NCBI GenBank assembly: GCA_002007465.1
Contig: LNAC01000018.1
Span: forward strand, 3,600,389-3,664,388
Source of the DNA: Ailurus styani
Lineage: Eukaryota > Chordata > Mammalia > Carnivora > Ailuridae
Direction of reading: 5' to 3'
DNA: 64,000 nucleotides
The notes beneath the pieces are model-generated. The model saw only the letters and a program-made list of their open reading frames with translations, was not told the DNA's origin and made no database searches. The translations under genes and the position numbers were made by a program. Each line of letters opens with the position of its first letter. Position 1 is the stretch's first letter. Shown piece after piece: positions 54,960-64,000 of this stretch.

Positions 54960-55145
54960 GCTGGCGTGTCCTACAAGCTGACCACGTGCCAGGCACACCC
55001 AGTTCCCACCACTACCCTAGGAGGTAATGCTATTTATAGTGTCCCATTTTACAGAAAAGGAGAGAACTGAGGCCTCTTGGCCAACTCAAGGTGGTGCCAG
55101 AATTCATAAACATTCAGTCTGACCTCTCCACTCCCAGTGGTGTGC
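54960..55145 (+). repeat. MIR SINE, sense
   Basis: 'gaccacgtgccaggcacacc', 'cccattttacagaaaaggag' and 'agaactgaggcctcttggcc' in MIR order. Confidence 0.8.
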
Positions 55146-55359
55146 AGCAGGCAGCGAGGCCCTCCACAGACCCTGCCTTCCTCCCATGGGCACCTTCTAG
55201 AACTGACGCTGTGCCCAACCCTGTTCTCCTGGGGCATCAGGAGACCAGACTCAAGAGCTCCAAAAGAGCATCATTACATTCATTTATAAACGAGGGATAT
55301 GAGGCCAAGAAGGCCGGACCCCCAGATCCATCTAGGGGAGAAGGACAGCCGAGTGGAAG
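55146..55359. other. Intronic unique sequence
   Basis: Nothing recognised. Confidence 0.4.
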
Positions 55360-55640
55360 GGGCTGGAAGGGATGGGGAAAGAAAGAACTGCTCTGGGCAT
55401 GAGGAATGGCCTGGGCCAAGGCACTCCGGCAGGAGAAGACAAGGTAAAAACAGCCTCCCGCGGCTGGAGCAATCAACACGGAAGGGCTGGTGGTGGAGGA
55501 AAAATGAGCTTAAGAGGTTGGCTAGGGCCAGACCACGCAAGATCTTCACTATCCGACTAGGGTTGAGCACTTGTGTTGTGGTGTGGGCACAGGGAGCCAC
55601 GGAAAGGTGGTGGGCAAGGAGGGTCGGGTTCAAGGCGTGA
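55360..55640 (-). repeat. L2 LINE, antisense
   Basis: Reversed L2 phrases: 'ctgctctgggcatgaggaat', 'aagaggttggctagggccag', 'accacgcaagatcttcacta' and 'gagccacggaaaggtggtgg'. Confidence 0.75.
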
Positions 55641-55649
55641 GCAAAGACC

Positions 55650-56400
55650 TGGTATAGTACAATGAGACAAGAAGCTGTAAATACATATTTATAAACAAGT
55701 TTATAGTATTGTTCATGATTCTCTGTGTCTCTGGCTACTGGATCTTGTCAACTTTTGAAAGCACCGTGGCATCAAGCCCTAACCTTCTGAGGGCTTGTCA
55801 GATTCTTTTTTTACTTCGTCTACCACTGATTTAGAGATTTCAAAGCTATGCTGTTAAGTGTATAAAGGTTCTTGGTTATTTCGGCTTTGATCTAAGTTAG
55901 GGGTCAGCAAAAGCCAAATGTGGCCCACCACTTGTTCTTATAAATAAAGTTTTACGGGAACACGGACATGCTCACTGCTTCATGCATTGACTGTGGATGC
56001 CACAACCGGAGAGGGGAGAGTGGCACACAGACCGCGGAGCCTGCAAAGCTGAAAATGTTTATTATCTGGCCCTTTGCAGAAGTCTGCCAACCCTTGATCC
56101 GTGTAAAATTTTGCCTCTTCGTTCCTTTTAATGCTCTTTGCCTGGAATTCCACCGTCTCATATTAATATTGTACCTGCTTTCTTTTGGTGTTTCTCTTTC
56201 CTTTTCCATTTTCTGTAATTTTGACCTGCTTACATAATTTTGTTTAGATATGCCTCTCTGGAAGTCCAACACATAGTCGAGCACGTTTGTCACATTTATT
56301 GTCACTGGTGTCTGGACTTGCCATACAGTTATCCATTTCTGTTTGTTTGTTTGTTTTTGTTTTAAATCTACCATGGTTTGTTCTTTAGAGTAGTTAACTC
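55650..56400 (-). repeat. Old L1 LINE, antisense, split by a hAT element
   Basis: The right part (56100-56330) reads 'aatgctctttgcctggaatt', 'tcatattaatattgtacctg', 'ctttcttttggtgtttctct' and 'tttagatatgcctctctgga', typical reversed ORF2. The left part is less certain. A (TTTG)n run lies at 56339-56361. Confidence 0.6.
55897..56097 (+). repeat. Charlie-type hAT DNA element, non-autonomous
   Basis: Starts 'taggggtcagcaaaagccaa', contains 'tataaataaagttttacggg', 'aacacggacatgctcactgc', 'ttattatctggccctttgca', and ends 'gaagtctgccaacccttg'. The two ends are inverted repeats of each other (gggtcagca / tgccaaccc, imperfect). It encodes no transposase. Confidence 0.85.
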
Positions 56401-56679
56401 CCAGGAGGAAAAAGGAGGGGGTGAAGAAGGCTTCTGCTGTATCAGTATATTTTGAAGTTTATATAAAGAGAATATAACCCTATGACTTGTGCCATGACAC
56501 ATGATTTTATATTTAACAAGAAAAAGGAGTTTGAAAGAACCAAGAGTCATGAACATACGAGGATCTGTATGATGAATTCTTCGGTCAACAAAAGTTCCAG
56601 TCACACTTTCCTTCCCACCACCTCCACCCGCAGACACAAAGACAACAACGACTTTATATAAATGGAGTTTATATAATGT
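56401..56679. other. AT-rich unique sequence
   Basis: A repeated TTTATATAA motif ('actttatataaatgg', 'agtttatataatgtg' at 56651-56680) is present. No gene recognised. Confidence 0.45.
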
Positions 56680-57380
56680 GCAGTGTGCTCCAGGGAGGGT
56701 CCCGGCCCTCTCTGTCAGACTGACCAGAAACTGGGCAACGGCTCCCTGAGGTCACCGGTGGCCCCGGCCGCAGCCAGGCCATCTCCACGTTTCCAGAGAG
56801 GGCCCAGTCCCCAGTGCCCAGCCCACTGCCTGCCCCGCGGCTCTGTTGTCTTGCCAGCACTTCCTTCAGCTCGGCGGACATTCCGGCATCCAGGGCGTGT
56901 GTGCGGAATGCGTGCTCGGGGCAGGCCCAGCCCGGCACCCCCAGCTCCGAACTACCGGCCCTGCTCTCCCGCCAGCCCCAGCCCCAGAACGGCCTTCGGC
57001 TCCCTGCAGAAGCAGGAGACCTCCAAGAGACTGTGCGCGAGGCCCCGAGAGGGGTCGGAGTCCAGATGCATCAGCAGCGCCGCCCCCCTTCCGCCTGGGG
57101 AGTCAGGGACAGACCCGTCCTGGGGGGGGGTTGGGACGCCCCCCTCAGGAGCCATCAGGGGTGATGCCCTGGCTTCAGGCTGTGGGCCTCTGCCCCACTG
57201 TGCTGAAGAATTTGTCCACTGTCTCCTGCCTCCACGTGAGTCCCTGTCATTCTGGGTGACTCCGCCACAAGGAAAGGGTGGCTGGGGGAGGTCCCCAGGG
57301 GAAAGGGAAAGGGCATTTCCTGCCATCTCCGACAGAGCCGCCGGACACCCAAAGACACTCTGCCCCCATGTCCTGCTCTG
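56680..57380. other. GC- and CpG-rich intronic block
   Basis: Sharp rise in GC and CpG, highest at about 56850-57090 (for example 'gtgcggaatgcgtgctcggg'). The longest plus-strand open frame of the window (356 codons, 56683-57753) starts here but runs on through a MIR, so it is not a gene. A small CpG-island-like or enhancer block is possible. Confidence 0.5.
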
Positions 57381-57384
57381 GGTA

Positions 57385-57620
57385 ACGACGTTGGAAGTGG
57401 GTGACGATCACAGAAAAGCATTCCCTGGACACCTGCTGTGCTATATGCTAGACCCTCTCGCGTCCTCCACCTCCGTGAGATCACCCACCACAGTCTGGGA
57501 GACAAGGACTACCGGCCGCATGGTACAGATGGGCAAACTGAGGCTCGGAGAGATTAAGCAATGTTGCCAGGTCACAGAAATTCGTTGGCAGCAGAAGCCC
57601 TGGCCCCAAAACCCCAAGAG
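57385..57620 (+). repeat. MIR SINE, sense
   Basis: 'acctgctgtgctatatgcta', 'gtacagatgggcaaactgag' and 'gctcggagagattaagcaat' in MIR order. Confidence 0.85.
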
Positions 57621-57824
57621 TCTCGGGACTCTTGGTGGGGGACTTTTCCACTGTGCACGGCTGCCTCAGATAGACCTGAAGCAGAACTTCCCTCCCAACT
57701 CGGGAGGGGCAAGCCCAAAGCTCCCTGACAAAAGGAGAAAAGTTCCTTCCTAGGGAGCAGAAACAGCCAAAACAGCCACAAGGCAAGAACCCCCGGTCCC
57801 CCAGGCTCACCTCTGTCCAGGGAA

Positions 57825-57925
57825 GCCAGAGTATGCCTCAAGCCACTCTGCTGCTAATTTGCTGCGTGACTTGAGGCAAGTTGCTTCCCCACTCTGAGTG
57901 TCCATTTCTTGGAAACAAGAGGTTC
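57825..57925 (-). repeat. MIR SINE fragment, antisense
   Basis: 'gctgcgtgacttgaggcaag' followed by 'ttgcttccccactctgagtg' and 'tccatttcttgg' is a reversed core. Confidence 0.75.
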
Positions 57926-58149
57926 AGGCTAGAAGAAACTCTGATGTTCCTTCCAGCTCCATCAGTCCCATTGCACCCATTCCTAAACCTGATGGAGTCC
58001 CCACTGGAAGATTCTGCCATGGTATGGGACCCCTCCCCTTTGTGGATATGTGGGACGGAGGGGAGGGCGGACAGAGCAATGGAAAACAAATATTTTCAAG
58101 GGATGGGAGTAAACACCGCTGTTGGCATGGCAAAGCCCATGGAGATGCT

Positions 58150-58395
58150 GAACTAGAATCCTGAAACCGTTAAAAATAGGAAAAGAAACGGTACAGTTCA
58201 CATATTTTGCAAAGCTAAGTTAAATCAACATCTGCAAAAAATATCCCCGTTAAACGGAATAGCAGGATTTCATTAAGTAAATTGCAACTTGGCAAAAATT
58301 CTGAAAGAAAGGGGAAAAGCCACGGGCTGGCCTGTAATTTAAACCTTATTTTAACTGTGACAGCATGACTGCAAAGGGCTCCATTTCCAAACAAA
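58150..58395. promoter_or_regulatory. AT-rich repeat-free island, candidate regulatory element
   Basis: AT-rich, non-repetitive, with no frames; includes 'cgttaaaaatagg' (MEF2-like) and several TTAAA/TTAAC blocks. Of the same character as the islands at 47.4 and 51.0 kb; unproven. Confidence 0.3.
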
Positions 58396-58446
58396 AGAAA
58401 AAAATAAAATAAAACCTAAAAAAAAAAAAAATTTTTTTTTAAAAAG
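58395..58446. repeat. A-rich tract with A14-T9-A5
   Basis: An (AAAAT)n-like run leads into 14 A, 9 T and 5 A. This is a rigid, hairpin-capable homopolymer junction. Confidence 0.9.
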
Positions 58447-59690
58447 GGCCTCCTGCACCCCCAGGCATGCTCCTCCCCCTAGCTTCCACAGACCCACAAT
58501 ATTTTCAGTAATTATAACGTTACCTAGTTTTCCCATGGATGTAACAAATGAGGGACAGCGAGAAGGGGGAGGTGTGGGGAAGAGGGAGGAAAAAGTGAGC
58601 ACACAGACAAAGTCACCATTGTCACCTCTAATTAGGTTTTTTTACCAAAATGGCTTGAAGCACAGAACTCTGGGAATCTTTTCCTTCCTCCAGGAGGCCT
58701 TTCTGTTTAACCCCACTGTGGGTTCCCCTGGCTTGACGCCCCATACAGAGGTGGGGGCCAAGGCCCGTGCACCCGGGGAGGAGGGATCACCCGGCCCCTC
58801 ACCTGGGACAGGGCTCCTCCCTCCCTGGGCCTCAGCCCCTAGTCCCTAAAATGGGGGGTGGGGGTGGGGGGGTGGATGCTCGCCCAGGCACCGCCCAGGC
58901 CGGTGCGGAGGAGATCAGTGGTGAGCACCCCCAAAGCCCAGGGATGGACTGTGGGCTCTTCCCCCGTGGAGCTCAGAGGGTGATTTCTGCAGGGAAGCAG
59001 ACGGCTGCCGTGGCCATTTCACAGACTGAAAAGCAATCCGGGATCCTGCCCTACATCCTCTAACCCAGCACCCCTGCCTCCTGCTCTGGGGTTCCCTGGA
59101 GGGTCATCCAAGGATGAGCTTAGCAGAATAATATGCTCATCATCAAAAGAGACTGGATCGGGAAGGGATCATCTGCTTGGTTCCTCAAATGTGTTTTCTT
59201 ATTTAGTGGTGGAGCACTGCCCGCCACTGCTCCCCACCACCAGCGTCTCATGGAGAAGCCCAGGATCAAAGGTGCTTTTAAAAGCCCAGCTAGCTCCTCT
59301 GCGCTTCATGCCGCGTAGCAGCGCCCCCAAAGTTTGAAAACCTACAGATCCAAGGTGTCTCCTCTCCTCTCCTGGGACAAAAGAGGAAACTGAGGCCTCA
59401 CAATGGAGAGTGGCCGTGGTTTGTGGTCTTTGGGGTGGGCGTGGCCCTGCACGCTGCACGCTTGCTGAGAGAGCCCAGGAGTCCGCGAGGGCCTGCGGGC
59501 ACCTTCCTGTGAGCAAACAGGAATTTCTGTTGGATCCGTGGCCCGGTGGTGACTGCTCCACAGGAAAGTGACCCTCAGGGCAGGGCCATGACCCCCACAC
59601 GCTTAAGGAGTGTTTGAAGAGTAAGGACAGTACTGGAATGAATAGAGACAGTTTCTTTTTGCCCACAACTGATCTGCTGCCAGAGCTTCC
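58447..59690. other. Intronic unique sequence with small MIR scraps
   Basis: A G-rich run (ggggggtgggggtggggggg) lies at 58853-58872 next to an antisense MIR scrap ('tgggcctcagcccctagtcc'). A sense MIR scrap ('aaagaggaaactgaggcctc') lies at 59379-59398. The minus frame at 59199-59834 (211 codons) has no domain. Confidence 0.5.
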
Positions 59691-59699
59691 AGAAAAGTC

Positions 59700-59800
59700 C
59701 AAAAAGATGGACCGAGCGAGTATGTAATCCTTAGAGGCCCAGACAGGGAAAGAGGCTTGCCTAAAGTCACACAGCACAGGAGTGGCAGAGGGGAGATGAG
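59700..59800 (+). repeat. MIR SINE fragment, sense
   Basis: 'gaggcttgcctaaagtcaca' followed by 'cagcacaggagtggcagagg' is a MIR core. Confidence 0.75.
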
Positions 59801-59984
59801 GGATAAGAACAAAGTAGCCCTTCCCTAGCCCCAAGTCTTACGTCCTCGGTAAGATGAGACACACTGCACCCCCAAACTGAAGATGCTCCCCTAACCCCCA
59901 TCTCCTCACCACTGCCTCCGTAGGAAGCAGTAAGGGCTCATCTTGTCCTCTGCACTATGGTCTCAAACTGACCTTTAACCTTGG

Positions 59985-60150
59985 CGCTGTTACCTTGGTG
60001 AGTGTGCAATGACATGGGTCTTTTCTCTGAACCTCAGTGAACTCACCTGTAAAATGGGGATTAGAATAACTACACTTCTCCCCCCAACACAAGGTGGTAA
60101 GGATTAAGGGAAACACTCTAAATAAGTGCCCAACTCCGTGCTCAAAGCCA
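59985..60150 (-). repeat. MIR SINE, antisense
   Basis: 'ctctgaacctcagtgaactc', 'acctgtaaaatggggattag' and 'ggtaaggattaagggaaaca' in reversed MIR order. Confidence 0.88.
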
Positions 60151-60526
60151 GCAGGCACTTCCCGCACCACCCTACAATGCCTAGCACAGAAGGCACCGGC
60201 CCGCTAACATTACAGCCCAGGGAGAGGAAATAAAGCAGGCACATGCATTTAGTGAGCTCCTGCCAAATCCCACCGGTCTTACTTCCCTAGAGGAATCGGG
60301 GTGCACTGTGTGTTTGCGGGCAAGCCGAAGGTGGTCAGGGGAGAACAGAGTATGAACCCCTGTCTACTGTCAAGGCCAGCCGAGCCCCCCTGCAGGGTGG
60401 CGAGAGCCCGCCCACTCCCCAGGGAGGGTCCCCTGCAGCCTGGCAAACTTTGACCTTTCTGCAAGCAGGCATTTGAGCTCATCCCCTGCCTGCCTTTGAT
60501 TTCAGGAGGGCACAAGTAGGAGGCCC
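60151..60526. other. Intronic unique sequence
   Basis: Nothing recognised. Confidence 0.4.
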
Positions 60527-60558
60527 GCCCGCTCGCCCGCTCGCCCGCTCGCCGGCTC
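60527..60558 (+). repeat. GC-rich octamer repeat (GCCCGCTC)4
   Basis: Three identical units and one variant (GCCGGCTC), 32 bases. CpG-rich and likely variable in copy number. Confidence 0.95.
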
Positions 60559-60639
60559 GGTGAGAGTGGTGGTGACCGAGGGAGTCCGCACAATACAGCA
60601 GAGCCAGATAGAGAGAGACGAGGGGTGTCCCGGAGGACC

Positions 60640-60790
60640 CGGTAACAATACTGCCCATTTATGGAGCACTTACTATATTCGTGAGTTATTAACTCATTCC
60701 CCCGACGTCAGACTTCCATTATCCTGACTTTTATAGGGCAGATGAGCCTGTGACCAGCCCTGGGGAGTGGCAAGGCTGACACGAGACCCC
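60640..60790 (+). repeat. Diverged MIR SINE, sense
   Basis: 'gcccatttatggagcactta' followed by 'ctatattcgtgagttattaa' and 'ctcattcc' is the MIR left arm; the core is weak. Confidence 0.65.
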
Positions 60791-61135
60791 AGAGCACAAG
60801 CTCCCAAGCACCCCCACCTGCTGCCTTTTGGGACCCCTGACGATGATGAAGGTGGGTAGGGCCAGGATGCGGGGCAAGGAAATGGAAGTCTAATGTCACC
60901 CAGCTGGGGCTCTTTCCCTCTGCAAAACCCTGTCCCCACAGATCTCCAAAAGAGGGAGGAAGCCCTTGCTGGAAGTTTCCGCCTCAAGTCTGTGAGGACC
61001 TTTGGAATGGGTGTGCCTGAGCTGTACAAGGCAGGGGCAAGTACCGGATCCCATTAACCATCCTACTGCAGTGACCGGCTAGAGGTCCACCCCGGCCGCT
61101 CCTGGCCAGGGACCACCGGCAGTTCCGGCCCAGTC
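60791..61135. other. Intronic unique sequence
   Basis: Nothing recognised. Confidence 0.4.
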
Positions 61136-61139
61136 CCCC

Positions 61140-61205
61140 ATATGGTGGAACTTTGAGCCAAGTCACTTCCCTTCTTAGAGCCTCAGGTACCCGGTCTGTG
61201 GACCT
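61140..61205 (-). repeat. MIR SINE fragment, antisense
   Basis: 'gagccaagtcacttcccttc' followed by 'ttagagcctcaggtacccgg' fits a reversed MIR core. Confidence 0.6.
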
Positions 61206-61695
61206 CTTGAGCCGAATGACATCTCAGCCGAATGCCTGACATCTCAGGCCCGTGAAGCAGGACCCTTAGAAAAGGCTGCCCGGGGATGGAGGAGAGGAGC
61301 AGGAGTGCCGAGGCCACGCTGGCCACACCTGCTTGCCCCTGGCCTACGTCAGAGGCTCCCAAGGGAGCCAAGGCAGGAGGAGCAGGGAGATGGGGAGACT
61401 GCCCATGGGGAGGTGCTAAGGGTTCTGGGGCTCCTTGGAGATGCCCCAACTCACAGAAGGCCCAACTCTGTCCAGATCCCACAGCTAGGATGAGGGAACA
61501 AGGTGGCTGGTACCAAAGGGGGCACTGGGGCCATCCCCTTCCACCCTGGGCATGCCCTACTCCATCACTGCTCACAGCCTCACCACTTCTTGCAGAGCTT
61601 AGACCCTAAAGGTACCCAGAAAGTCTGATCAGGCCTGAGGGCCTTTGTGGCAGTGGCACAGGAGGCTGCAGAGAGGTGGGAGGGAGCCAAGCGAC
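61206..61695. other. Intronic unique sequence
   Basis: No gene recognised; includes a small direct repeat ('ccgaatg(a/c)c...atctcag') near 61211-61250. Confidence 0.45.
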
Positions 61696-61699
61696 TTTA

Positions 61700-61865
61700 A
61701 AACGGATCCTGAGACCCTGAACAAGCTATCTCCCCTCTCTGGGGCCCAGTGACCTCATCTGCAAGATGGTAGTAATTAAAAAACCTTTCCTGATTGTTGT
61801 AAGAATTCCGTTGCGACAACATGCATAAAGTATGGCGCATGTCTGGCGAATGCTACTGTTATCTC
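61700..61865 (-). repeat. MIR SINE, antisense
   Basis: 'tgacctcatctgcaagatgg', 'gattgttgtaagaattccgt' and 'aacatgcataaagtatggcg' in reversed MIR order. Confidence 0.8.
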
Positions 61866-61879
61866 CTGACATCTTCTCC

Positions 61880-62070
61880 CCGGAGTGTCCCTCACTTGCC
61901 CCCTGTCCAGAGTGAAATGTCACCTCCTCCATGAAGCCTTCCCATGTTCGCCTAGACAATCCCTGCTGGGATCCCACAGCAATCCATTCAGACGTTTATG
62001 ACACATTGCTGGATGGTATCTTTAATTAGGTATCTGGTTCCATTAACTGTGAGCCTTTTGAGAGAAGAGG
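61880..62070 (+). repeat. L2 LINE 3' fragment, sense
   Basis: 'tgaaatgtcacctcctccat' followed by 'gaagccttcccatgttcgcc' and 'actgtgagccttttgagaga' is a clear L2 3' segment. Confidence 0.8.
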
Positions 62071-62189
62071 CCAGAGATACCACGGGGAGAGGGGAGTGGT
62101 ATGAGACCATCTAGCCAAGGCAAAGAACTCAGAGCACAGAGGTGATATAACACCCAGCAGTGACACAAGCCAAGGCCAGCAGGAGCCTT

Positions 62190-62300
62190 GAACCCCAGTC
62201 TTCTGAGCAGCCTCCCATGATCCAGGAGAGCTTCCTGGGCCTCAATTACCCCAGCTTGAAAATGGGAGATGCCAGTTTGCCCCTCAAGTTTTCCTAGGGA
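62190..62300 (-). repeat. Diverged MIR SINE, antisense
   Basis: 'cttcctgggcctcaattacc' followed by 'ccagcttgaaaatgggagat' is a reversed core. Confidence 0.6.
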
Positions 62301-62347
62301 CCAATGAAAAGCTGGGTTGTAAACTGCTTTTTTAAAAAGGCACCAAC

Positions 62348-62410
62348 CAAAAAAAAAAAAAAAAGAAAGAAAAGAAATAGGAAAAGGAAAAAAAGAAAAA
62401 GAAAAAGGCA
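62348..62410 (+). repeat. A-rich (AAAG)n tract
   Basis: About 60 bases of A and AAAG/AAAAAG units. Low complexity. Confidence 0.9.
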
Positions 62411-62539
62411 CCATTAAATGCAAGAGATTTTTATTGTTTATAATCAACTACAATAAAACATACTTTACATAGCAGCTTCCTACGGAAGGAGTAGGAAGAA
62501 AAGCAAGCTGGCCATCCAGGGCCTGGCTGAACTTCTAGT

Positions 62540-62605
62540 TGTCAATAAGTCACTGTGTGACTCGGGGAAGTCACTGGTGTCTCTGGGACCGTTTCCTCTT
62601 CTCAA
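62540..62605 (-). repeat. MIR SINE fragment, antisense
   Basis: 'gtcactgtgtgactcgggga' followed by 'agtcactggtgtctctggga' fits a reversed MIR core. Confidence 0.65.
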
Positions 62606-62664
62606 CAAAACAAAGCTTTGGGCTGGCTAACAGCCAAAGCCCCTCCAGCACGGCTGTCCCACTC

Positions 62665-62740
62665 CACGGCCAGCCTGGTTCAGGCACTGAGGATACAGAC
62701 TGCACAAACCAGGAGGAGCTGGAGCCTGAGTGCGTAAGGC
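62665..62740 (-). repeat. L2 LINE fragment, antisense
   Basis: 'ggttcaggcactgaggatac' followed by 'agactgcacaaaccaggagg' is reversed L2 3' sequence. Confidence 0.55.
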
Positions 62741-62919
62741 CTGGAGCAAGCTACATATCTTGACCCAACAACCTGCAGGAGACAGGTGGGGACCACAGCC
62801 GGAGAACATGCTGGTCCCTCTCCAGCCCGGGGAAGGCTCCCCCTCCTCCCCACCCCCAGGCTGGCTCTGCAATCCCCTCTGACCTGGACACACACCTGTC
62901 ATGTCAGGAAGGCAGTGTG

Positions 62920-62995
62920 GCCCAGGCACGCGGGAGACCTGGCTTTCAGTCTTGGTTTCTATAAACCTCGAACCTCAGTGACCTCTTGCAAAAGA
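62920..62995 (-). repeat. MIR SINE fragment, antisense
   Basis: 'ctggctttcagtcttggttt' followed by 'cgaacctcagtgacctcttg' fits a reversed MIR. Confidence 0.45.
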
Positions 62996-63580
62996 GGCAG
63001 CGACAGACCCCATCCCACCTGCCACCGCAAAGCCTGTGCTCAAGGAACGCTGGCTGAGGAGCTGAGCTTCTGTTGGCACTCTGCCCACTTCCCCTCAGCC
63101 CTCGTGGAGCCAGTGCATGGCTTGGCTTCCTCATGCCCACACCTGCTTCTGTCCGAAGCCACGCCCTGGCCTCCTTGTTTTCCCCGACGAATGCAAAGTG
63201 CTAGAAATGAACATCCCAGGCCTGGAGGATGAATGCCACAGCTCCCTCACCCCTCGGGTGGGTAACCCTGAGGGGAGCTGGTTACCGTTTCCCAAGTTCA
63301 CAGCCGGGTTCAGGTCCAAGTGCTCACAGAGGCACCTGGCTTCCTCGTGCTCCCCGCACTGCCCCTCCCCACTCTCCTACTGCTGCTTCCTGAGTCCAGC
63401 CCTCACCCCCATGAGCTGCGCACTCAAACTATTGTCTCAGGGTCTGCTTCTGGCAACAGCTAAGCTAAGAAGACCCTGCCCGGGAACCACACAAATCTTA
63501 GCCTGCAGGAGCGGTTTCCCAGCCCAAGCTCCTAGAGAGACAGGAAGTGCCACAGATCAGGGGCTGGGTCTTCTTGGCTT
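62996..63580. other. Intronic unique sequence
   Basis: Nothing recognised; the plus frame at 63117-63647 has no domain. Confidence 0.45.
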
Positions 63581-63649
63581 TGCACCCCTGTGCCAGGCAC
63601 AGGCCAAGCTCCTGAGAGGTGCCCACAAGTGCCCATTCACTGAGTAGTC

Positions 63650-63740
63650 ACTGGCCACGTGGAACACTCGTCCCTGTCCTGAGAAGCCCCACTCTGGATG
63701 GGAGGTGAGGCATCAAACAGTTCATGAAGGTACGCAACAA
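63650..63740 (-). repeat. L2 LINE fragment, antisense
   Basis: 'actcgtccctgtcctgagaa' followed by 'actctggatgggaggtgagg' and 'catcaaacagttcatgaag' resembles reversed L2 (CCCTGTCCTCAGGGAGCTTA region). Confidence 0.5.
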
Positions 63741-63804
63741 AAAAAAAGGTGCTTGGTACCAGGGGTGGGTGGGGTTCCTAGGCATCTAGAAAAAGGTCAT
63801 GAGT

Positions 63805-63865
63805 CTTCCCAACGATGACTTGGCCAAGGTCACACAGCTCCTCTGCCTTGTTGTGAAAACGGACC
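63805..63865 (+). repeat. MIR SINE fragment, sense
   Basis: 'gatgacttggccaaggtcac' followed by 'acagctcctctgcc' is the MIR core; the rest is lost. Confidence 0.6.
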
Positions 63866-64000
63866 ACGAGGAGCCCCTCAAGGGCAGGGTTGAGCAGAGC
63901 TCCGCATCCCCCACAGCAGCTCAGAGCATGCCCCAGGAGGGCCAGGCACCTAGGAAGGGCCACGGGTTCATCTGAGAAACGACCCGCAGCCCCGCCTGCA

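Noticed and set aside
56683..57753. 356-codon plus-strand open frame, the longest in the window
   Set aside because: It lies in GC-rich DNA, overlaps four other long frames, runs through a recognisable MIR (57385-57620) and has no domain.

Overview
This window is nuclear DNA from a carnivoran mammal, most likely a caniform and probably a mustelid. The main evidence is about twenty tRNA-Lys-derived CAN-SINE (SINEC) insertions on both strands, each starting with a GGGCGCCTGGGTGGCTCAG-type head and ending in a CT-rich stretch plus an AATAAA/TCTTAA tail. Several carry a GTGGGTTAAAGC variant that I associate with mustelids; that is recall, not a database search. The remaining repeats (MIR, L2, old L1, MER5A-like and Charlie-like hAT elements, MaLR-type LTRs) are ordinary mammalian fossils.

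Only one protein-coding exon can be supported: the terminal coding exon of SMAD6 on the minus strand (34180-34721). It encodes the last 180 residues, including the whole MH2 domain. It has a clear acceptor site, a roughly 470-base 3' UTR and a polyadenylation signal at 33723-33728. SMAD6 is the inhibitory SMAD that damps BMP signalling. Everything to its left (1 to about 33700) is 3' flanking intergenic DNA. Everything to its right (34722-64000) is read as the last intron of SMAD6, because no other SMAD6 exon could be recognised there and this intron is known to be long in mammals.

Layout: 1-8.9 kb holds SINEs, MIR and L2, with a locally copied 81-base segment. 8.9-12.1 kb is an old antisense L1 with three SINEs inserted. 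12-17 kb holds MIR/MER5A and GC-rich unique sequence. 17.6-19.5 kb is another old antisense L1 with an AT microsatellite. 19.7-20.5 kb is a broken L2 containing an assembly gap. 25.1-25.4 kb is a 66/67-base tandem array with one unresolved base. 32.4-32.9 kb is an LTR relic. 33.7-34.75 kb is the SMAD6 3' end, followed by a 321-base gap. 35-64 kb is intron, with several AT-rich, repeat-free islands (41.7, 47.4, 49.6, 51.0 and 58.2 kb) that are the best candidates for SMAD6 regulatory elements.

I found no sign of a novel multi-gene system. The many open reading frames outside the SMAD6 exon overlap each other in all frames, run through SINE, MIR, L1 and gap sequence, and match nothing I recognise. 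The interesting material is structural: a templated local duplication, tandem arrays, nested transposons, assembly artefacts and candidate enhancers. Repeat borders are estimates by eye, except where target-site duplications fix them.
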